In this document: positions 60,063 to 64,000 of the stretch, in pieces
Layout: each line of letters opens with the position of its first letter
How positions within the stretch are numbered: the stretch's first letter is position 1
DNA from: Phytomonospora endophytica
Lineage (GTDB): Bacteria; Actinomycetota; Actinomycetes; Mycobacteriales; Micromonosporaceae
Length of the DNA: 64,000 nt
Assembly (NCBI RefSeq): GCF_014202425.1
Contig: NZ_JACHGT010000005.1
Coordinates: 248,001-312,000, forward strand
Direction of reading: 5' to 3'
Notes under the pieces: generated by a model
Database searches by the model: none
What the model saw: only the letters and a program-made list of their open reading frames with translations
What the model was told of the DNA's origin: nothing
Translations under genes and position numbers: made by a program

Positions 60063-61033
60063 CGCTCCTCCACCCCGTACCCGCGTGCCCGCAGCCACTC
60101 CAGGGCCTCGCCCGTGCGAGGAGACGCCGGGACGGCCAGCCGAAGGCGGCCGACGGTGAAGCCGCCGTCGCCGGGAGCGGTCTGCACCGCGGCGTCGAGG
60201 ATCGACACGTCGAGGTCGAAACGGCGGACGAGAGCGGCGACGACAGGTTCGCCGACCTCCGCGCCGGTGAAGGTGATGTCGACGGTGCTCGCCGCCTCCG
60301 GCGCGGCCGTGTCACCGAGATGGAAGGCCTGACGGCCCAGCTCCGAACCCGGCTCGGCGAGCAGGTCGGCGACCTTGCCCGACTCCACGACCCGGCCCGC
60401 GCGCAGGATCGCCGCGGAATCACAGATGCGCGTCACGACCTGGAGTTCGTGCGTGATCAGCAGAATCGTCAACCCGAGATCGCGATTGAGGCGGCGCAGC
60501 AGATCCAGGATCTCGACCGTGGTCTGCTGATCGAGGGCACTCGTGGCCTCATCGGAGAGCAGGACATCCGGTTCGGCGGCCAGCGCGCGGGCGATCGCGA
60601 CACGCTGCCGCTGCCCACCCGACAACTGCGCCGGATACGCACCCGCCTTGTCGGACAACCCGACGACGTCGAGGAGTTCGGCGACCCGTGGCCCCCGGTC
60701 GCCCTTGTTTTTTCCGGCGATGCGCAACGGCAAGGCGACATTCGCCTCGACGGTCTTGTTGCGCAGCAGGTGGAAATGCTGGAAGACCATGCCGATACGC
60801 GACCGCGCCGCCCGCAACTCGGACCCGCCCAGAGCCGTGATCTCCGTACCGGCGACCCGCACCGAACCCGAATCAGGCCGTTCCAGAGCGTTCACGGTAC
60901 GCAGCAGCGTCGACTTCCCGGCACCCGAACGCCCGAGAACGCCGTAGACCTCGCCCTCGCGGACATGGAGATCGACGCCGTCGAGGGCCGTGGTATCTCG
61001 GTATTTTTTGCGCACTTCGGACAGTTCGATCAC
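60059..61033 (-). CDS. metN: Methionine ABC transporter ATPase with NIL domain
   Basis: A 324-residue ATPase: Walker A GRSGAGKST, signature LSGGQRQR, Walker B VLLSDEATSALD and switch His in LLITHE. The C-terminal 75 residues (DITFTGAEVGEPVVAALVRRFDLDVSILDAAV) form the NIL regulatory domain that binds methionine and inhibits uptake. GTG start with GAAGGA eight bases upstream. First gene of the operon. No S-box (SAM) riboswitch was recognised in the leader. Confidence 0.95.
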   Translation of the reverse strand: MIELSEVRKKYRDTTALDGVDLHVREGEVYGVLGRSGAGKSTLLRTVNALERPDSGSVRVAGTEITALGGSELRAARSRIGMVFQHFHLLRNKTVEANVALPLRIAGKNKGDRGPRVAELLDVVGLSDKAGAYPAQLSGGQRQRVAIARALAAEPDVLLSDEATSALDQQTTVEILDLLRRLNRDLGLTILLITHELQVVTRICDSAAILRAGRVVESGKVADLLAEPGSELGRQAFHLGDTAAPEAASTVDITFTGAEVGEPVVAALVRRFDLDVSILDAAVQTAPGDGGFTVGRLRLAVPASPRTGEALEWLRARGYGVEER

Positions 61034-61362
61034 AGTGTGGTCCTTCGACGCGTCCCGACCGGGACGTGGGGGATCAGTGGCCGTGTCAGCCCTGGGATGA
61101 AAACGCGGTCAGTCGACAGCAGTCACAGCGACGTGACGACGCGCGGGAATGCCAGCTTCGGGGCGCGAGCGGAAAGGGGCCCTCAGCAACCGCACATTCG
61201 GCGCATCACGCGCCGAGGCGAACACGGACACACACCCGACGCCGGCATCGAGACGCGCAAGGCGGCGTCGCGGCGGCACGAAGGGGTGCGGAGAGTGTTC
61301 ACGCCGCGAAGTCTGCCAGGGAGCTCCCAGGGACGCCAAGGATTGGTGATCTAAGTCCCAGC
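61034..61362. other. metN leader and intergenic region
   Basis: A 329-base stretch with no gene recognised. On the - strand, which would be the metN leader, I searched by eye for SAM-I/SAM-IV core words (GAGGGA, GGCAACC with flanking pairing) and found none. A 76-residue open frame (61109-61339, -) has no ribosome site and no recognisable domain. The promoter was not located. Confidence 0.4.
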
Positions 61363-61628
61363 GGGACTGGCGGCGCGAACGAGACCGCGTGAGGGGTGGG
61401 GATCGGGCTGCGGGTGCGGGTGCGGGTGCGGGGTTCCGGGGTGGTGGGTGAAGTGGGGCTCGCCCTCAGCGGGAGCGCTGCGGCCGGGTTCGCGGCGTGT
61501 GTGGGCGAGCGAAGCGAGGCTTGCCCAGAGTGGGGGCGTTCGGGCGGGTCTCGGCGTGGGTGGGGCACGTGGGCTGTGTTCTTGGCGTGGGTGGGGGAGT
61601 GAAGCGTGGCTCGCGCTCGCGGGGTTGT

Positions 61629-61758
61629 GTCTTGGGTTCCCGGTGTTGGTGGGTGAGGTTTTTAGGGCCTGTGTTTGTTTGGGCGGCGCGAACGAAACCG
61701 CCTGCCAGGCATGGGATCGGGCTGCGGCCCGCCGCCGGTGCCGGGTTCCCGGTGTGGG
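61629..61758. repeat. 130-bp direct repeat, copy 1
   Basis: Runs from GTCTTGGGTTCCCGG through GGGCGGCGCGAACGAAACCG to GCCGGGTTCCCGG. Copy 2 is at 61949-62078, offset 320, nearly identical over most of its length. A shorter third copy (GGCGGCGCGAACGAGACCGC, then GGGATCGGGCTGCGG) lies at about 61371-61413. Confidence 0.88.
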
Positions 61759-61948
61759 TGCGGAAACGCGGCCGGGGTTCCCGGTCTGCGTGGGTGAGCG
61801 AAGCGAGACTCGCCGGGTTGCGGAACCGCGGCGGGTTCCCGGCGTGGGTGGGTGGGCGAGGCGAGACTCGGCCTTGGCGGGCCGCTGCGGCCGGGGTTCC
61901 CTGGCCTGCGTGGGCGAGCGAAGCGAGACTCACGCTCGCGGGACCGGC

Positions 61949-62078
61949 GTCTTGGGTCCCCGGCCTTGGGTGGGTGAGGTTTTAAGGGCCTGTGCTTGTT
62001 TGGGCGGCGCGAACGAAACCGCCTTTGCGGCATGGGATCGGGCTGCGGCCCGCCGCCGGTGCCGGGTCCCCGGCGTGG
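61949..62078. repeat. 130-bp direct repeat, copy 2
   Basis: Second copy of the 61629-61758 unit. Differences are mainly single bases and CTGCCAGG versus CTTTGCGG in the middle. Confidence 0.88.
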
Positions 62079-62547
62079 TGCAGAAGCGCGCTTGGTTCCC
62101 GGCGTTGGCGGGCGAGCGAAGCGTGGCTCGCCCTGAGTGGGGGCGTTCGGGCGGGTCCCGGCGTGCGCGGAACCGCGACCGCGCGGCTCACGCTCGCGCG
62201 CGAGGGCCTGGTTTCGCTCGTCGCTGCCGCTCTGAGCGCGACTCGCGGGCAGCGTTCGGCGGCGGGCGGCCGTGCGAAAAACGCGCTCCCCCGCTCACCC
62301 CAAAGGGGCCCCAAAAATCACGATACGGGCGAGGTGTGACAAAAGCGGATGGCGAGCTGAGGGCATGGCGTGCAAAGGGCGAGCGGATGGCGAGCTGAGC
62401 GCGAGCGGATGGCGAGCAAAGGGCGAGCGGATGGCGAGCTGAGCGCGGGCAGAGTGTGCGCAGAGCGCGCACGTTCGGCGGCCTGCGAAGGGCTGCGGGC
62501 CGTGTCTCGTCACCGCGTGGGTAAGCCGCGAGACGCGGCTCGGCCAG

Positions 62548-62838
62548 GTGCGGCTGCTGCGTCCGGGTTCCCGGCGTGGGCGAAACCGGCTCGCGCGTCC
62601 GGGCGCCCGCGCGGTTCTGCCGACCCTCGGCGGGTTCGTCGCCGCCGGTCTCGGTGTCGTCTTCCCGGGCGTGCCGTGGGTCGCCGTCGTCGTCGCCGGA
62701 GCCCGGTACCTGCTGATCACCTGGCTCGCCGATCGCGGCCGCGCGCTCGTCGCCCGCCCGGCCGGGCGGCGCCGGCTCCAGCTGGTGACGTGGCAGTGGG
62801 GTCTGACCGCACCCTCGACCAGCACCCCACCCCTCACT
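62548..62838 (+). pseudogene. Possible truncated membrane-protein gene remnant
   Basis: From about 62611 the frame in register with GCG-GTT-CTG reads like a real protein: VLPTLGGFVAAGLGVVFPGV, then PWVAVVVAGARYLLITWLAD, then RRRLQLVTWQWGLTAP. The third codon positions are almost all G or C and there are two hydrophobic stretches. A GTG at 62548 could start it, but the residues between are repeat-derived. No stop occurs in this frame before it runs into the antisense of the DUF2252 gene, so the 5' end was probably lost to repeat block C and the 3' end is unclear. No family was recognised. Confidence 0.4.
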
Positions 62839-64000
62839 TCACTCCGTCGCCAGCTCCCCGCGTTTGACCGCCGCGCCCAGTTCGGCGTAGTCCCGCTCGG
62901 TGACGTCGGCGTAGGCCAGCGCGTAGGCCAGCATCGAGTCGTCGAGCCCTTCCCCGTCGGTGCAGTAACCCGCGAGGAGGCGGGCGTCCAGGGAACGCGC
63001 GTGCGCCCGCGCGAGCAGGGCCCCGGCGAGGCGCCCGTAGTCGTCGAGGTCTTCCCGGTCGAGGGTCTCGGGGTCGATCTTTCCCTTGCGGTTGCGGAAC
63101 TGCCGCACGATGAAGTGCCTGCCCTCGATCGCCGTCCACCCCAGCAGCACGTCGGTGTCGGCCTGGACGAGCCGGGCGCCGCGCACGACGCGTTCGCCGT
63201 CGTGCCCGGCGGGCGGCGCCTTCGGCAGGTGCGGGCCGAGCGCCGAGGGGATCACCTGCTTCACCTGCAGGATCAGCGGCTCGTCGCCGTTGCCGCGCAG
63301 CAGGATCAGGTAGTTGCGCAGTCCCACACTGCCCGTCCCGACGATGCGGAAGGCCACGTCGCACACCGTGTAGCGGTTGATCAGCTCGTGCAGGGAGTCG
63401 GGAAGGGTGTCGGCGTAGTCGTCGAGGCCGCCCACGACGGCGTCGGCGGTGGCGGCGTCGACGGCCGACAGCGTCGGCGGGTCGGGCACGAAGCGCCAGT
63501 CGCCGTTGCCTTCACGGCGGGTCCACTTCGCGGCGGCCTTGGCGCTGGTGTTCTTCCTGGCCTTCGCGGTCGCCATCGCGATCTCGTCGACGAGGTCCCC
63601 GGTGTCGACGCCGGCGAGGACGGAGCGGTCGCCGAGGGCGTACCAGGAGTCCAGGAACGGCTGCTCGGCGAGCAGGCCGACGACGGTCCGGTAGGAGCGG
63701 ACGGTGTCGGCGACGGCCTCGCGGCAGCCCTTCTCCGACACGCCTCCGGCGCGCCCGGCGAGCACGAGGCTCGTCGCGAGGCGTTTGAGGTCCCATTCCC
63801 AGGGACCGGGGACGGTCTCGTCGAAGTCGTTGAAGTCCATGACGATCTCGCCGTCGCCGCGCCCGTAGAAGCCGAGGTTGGCGGCGTGCGCGTCGCCGCA
63901 CAGCTGCGCGGTGATGCCGCTGGTGGGGTCGTCGGCGAGGTCGTGGGCCATGAGCCCGGCGGCGCCCCGGAAGAACGAGAAGGGCGAGGCGAGCATCTTG
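62839..64000 (-). CDS. DUF2252 protein (partial, 5' end outside window)
   Basis: At least 385 residues of a DUF2252 protein, a kinase-like fold of unknown function common in actinobacteria. The motif LCGDAHAANLGFYG (catalytic-loop-like D-x-H-x-x-N) and VMDFNDFDETVPGPWEWDLKRLATSL (metal-binding DFD-like) are present, as are VVRQFRNRKGKID and the C-terminal LARAHARSLDARLLAGYC segment. Full-length members have about 440-470 residues and begin upstream of SPFSFFRGAA, so roughly 60-80 N-terminal residues lie beyond the window edge. The stop is at 62839. Confidence 0.93.
   Translation of the reverse strand, partial: KMLASPFSFFRGAAGLMAHDLADDPTSGITAQLCGDAHAANLGFYGRGDGEIVMDFNDFDETVPGPWEWDLKRLATSLVLAGRAGGVSEKGCREAVADTVRSYRTVVGLLAEQPFLDSWYALGDRSVLAGVDTGDLVDEIAMATAKARKNTSAKAAAKWTRREGNGDWRFVPDPPTLSAVDAATADAVVGGLDDYADTLPDSLHELINRYTVCDVAFRIVGTGSVGLRNYLILLRGNGDEPLILQVKQVIPSALGPHLPKAPPAGHDGERVVRGARLVQADTDVLLGWTAIEGRHFIVRQFRNRKGKIDPETLDREDLDDYGRLAGALLARAHARSLDARLLAGYCTDGEGLDDSMLAYALAYADVTERDYAELGAAVKRGELATE

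Larger units (their letters stand above)
61363..62547. repeat. Gene-free repeat-rich block C
   Basis: About 1.2 kb of G-rich (on +) repeated DNA with no credible gene. The word GGGCGAGCGAAGCG and variants, followed by AGGCTTGCC, TGGCTCGCC or AGACTC, occurs at least six times (about 61504, 61596, 61795, 61855, 61912, 62112). A 55-base segment at 61504-61558 recurs at 62111-62164. Four copies of AGCGGATGGCGAGC lie in 62344-62446. Frames read through as Pro/Arg/Gly/Ala repeats on both strands. Confidence 0.75.

Noticed and set aside
61034-61340. SAM riboswitch in the metN leader
   Set aside because: Core S-box words and pairing were not found by eye on the - strand; a covariance-model search would settle it.

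Overview
The window comes from a high-GC actinobacterium. The evidence is the actinobacterial respiratory supercomplex genes (diheme qcrC, long Rieske qcrA, qcrB, ctaC/ctaF/ctaE), a PimB-type phosphatidylinositol mannoside mannosyltransferase, a DUF664/DinB protein of the mycothiol-transferase group, an IdeR/DtxR-type metal regulator and many starts that look leaderless (a TANNNT box 5-8 bases before ATG or GTG). The order sensor kinase/response regulator - acyl-CoA ligase - two SRPBCC-type proteins - ROK glucokinase recalls the macRS-glkA neighbourhood of Streptomyces. The genus cannot be fixed; a filamentous relative such as Glycomycetales or Micromonosporales is a guess.

Layout. 1-10.9 kb: respiration. 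ctaC-ctaF, an EamA transporter and two paralogous membrane-anchored proteins lie on +. Five genes lie on - (RAM domain, nucleotidyltransferase, Nudix, trpD, receiver-like protein). ctaE-qcrC-qcrA-qcrB on + end in a strong terminator. 11-12.6 kb: a gene-free, repeat-rich block. 12.6-18 kb: a glycoside hydrolase with a PadR regulator, a second RelA/SpoT protein with a weakened synthetase half, and a DEDDh exonuclease fused to the N-terminal part of UvrC. 18-19 kb: a second repeat block with a duplicated segment carrying four consensus DnaA boxes. 19-30 kb: lipoprotein, NYN-domain protein, M48 protease, PimB, pentapeptide protein, S9 peptidase, two SDR enzymes and two TetR regulators with clear operators. 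30-41 kb: two-component system, acyl-CoA ligase, SRPBCC proteins, glucokinase, lipoprotein, DtxR-type regulator and a large secreted subtilase. 41-49 kb: a fructan/fructose locus. 49-61 kb: MFS exporter, CGNR regulator, secreted GH18 chitinase, TetR-VOC pair, macro-domain protein, secreted hydrolase with TetR, BlaI-M56 pair, group-2 sigma factor, DinB protein and metN-metI-metQ. 61-62.8 kb: a third repeat block ending in what looks like a membrane-protein gene remnant. 62.8 kb to the end: a DUF2252 protein cut by the window edge.

How the parts work together. The respiratory genes make the menaquinol-to-oxygen branch (ctaD is not in the window). The fructose locus is self-consistent: a secreted GH32 enzyme with two C-terminal sugar-binding-like domains releases fructose, an FrcBCA-type ABC importer brings it in, a PfkB kinase phosphorylates it, and a LacI repressor acting on a 38-bp perfect palindrome probably switches both divergent arms. 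Most TetR regulators sit beside their likely target with palindromes overlapping the promoter. The three gene-poor blocks share degenerate G/C-rich repeat material and are the least explained part of the window.
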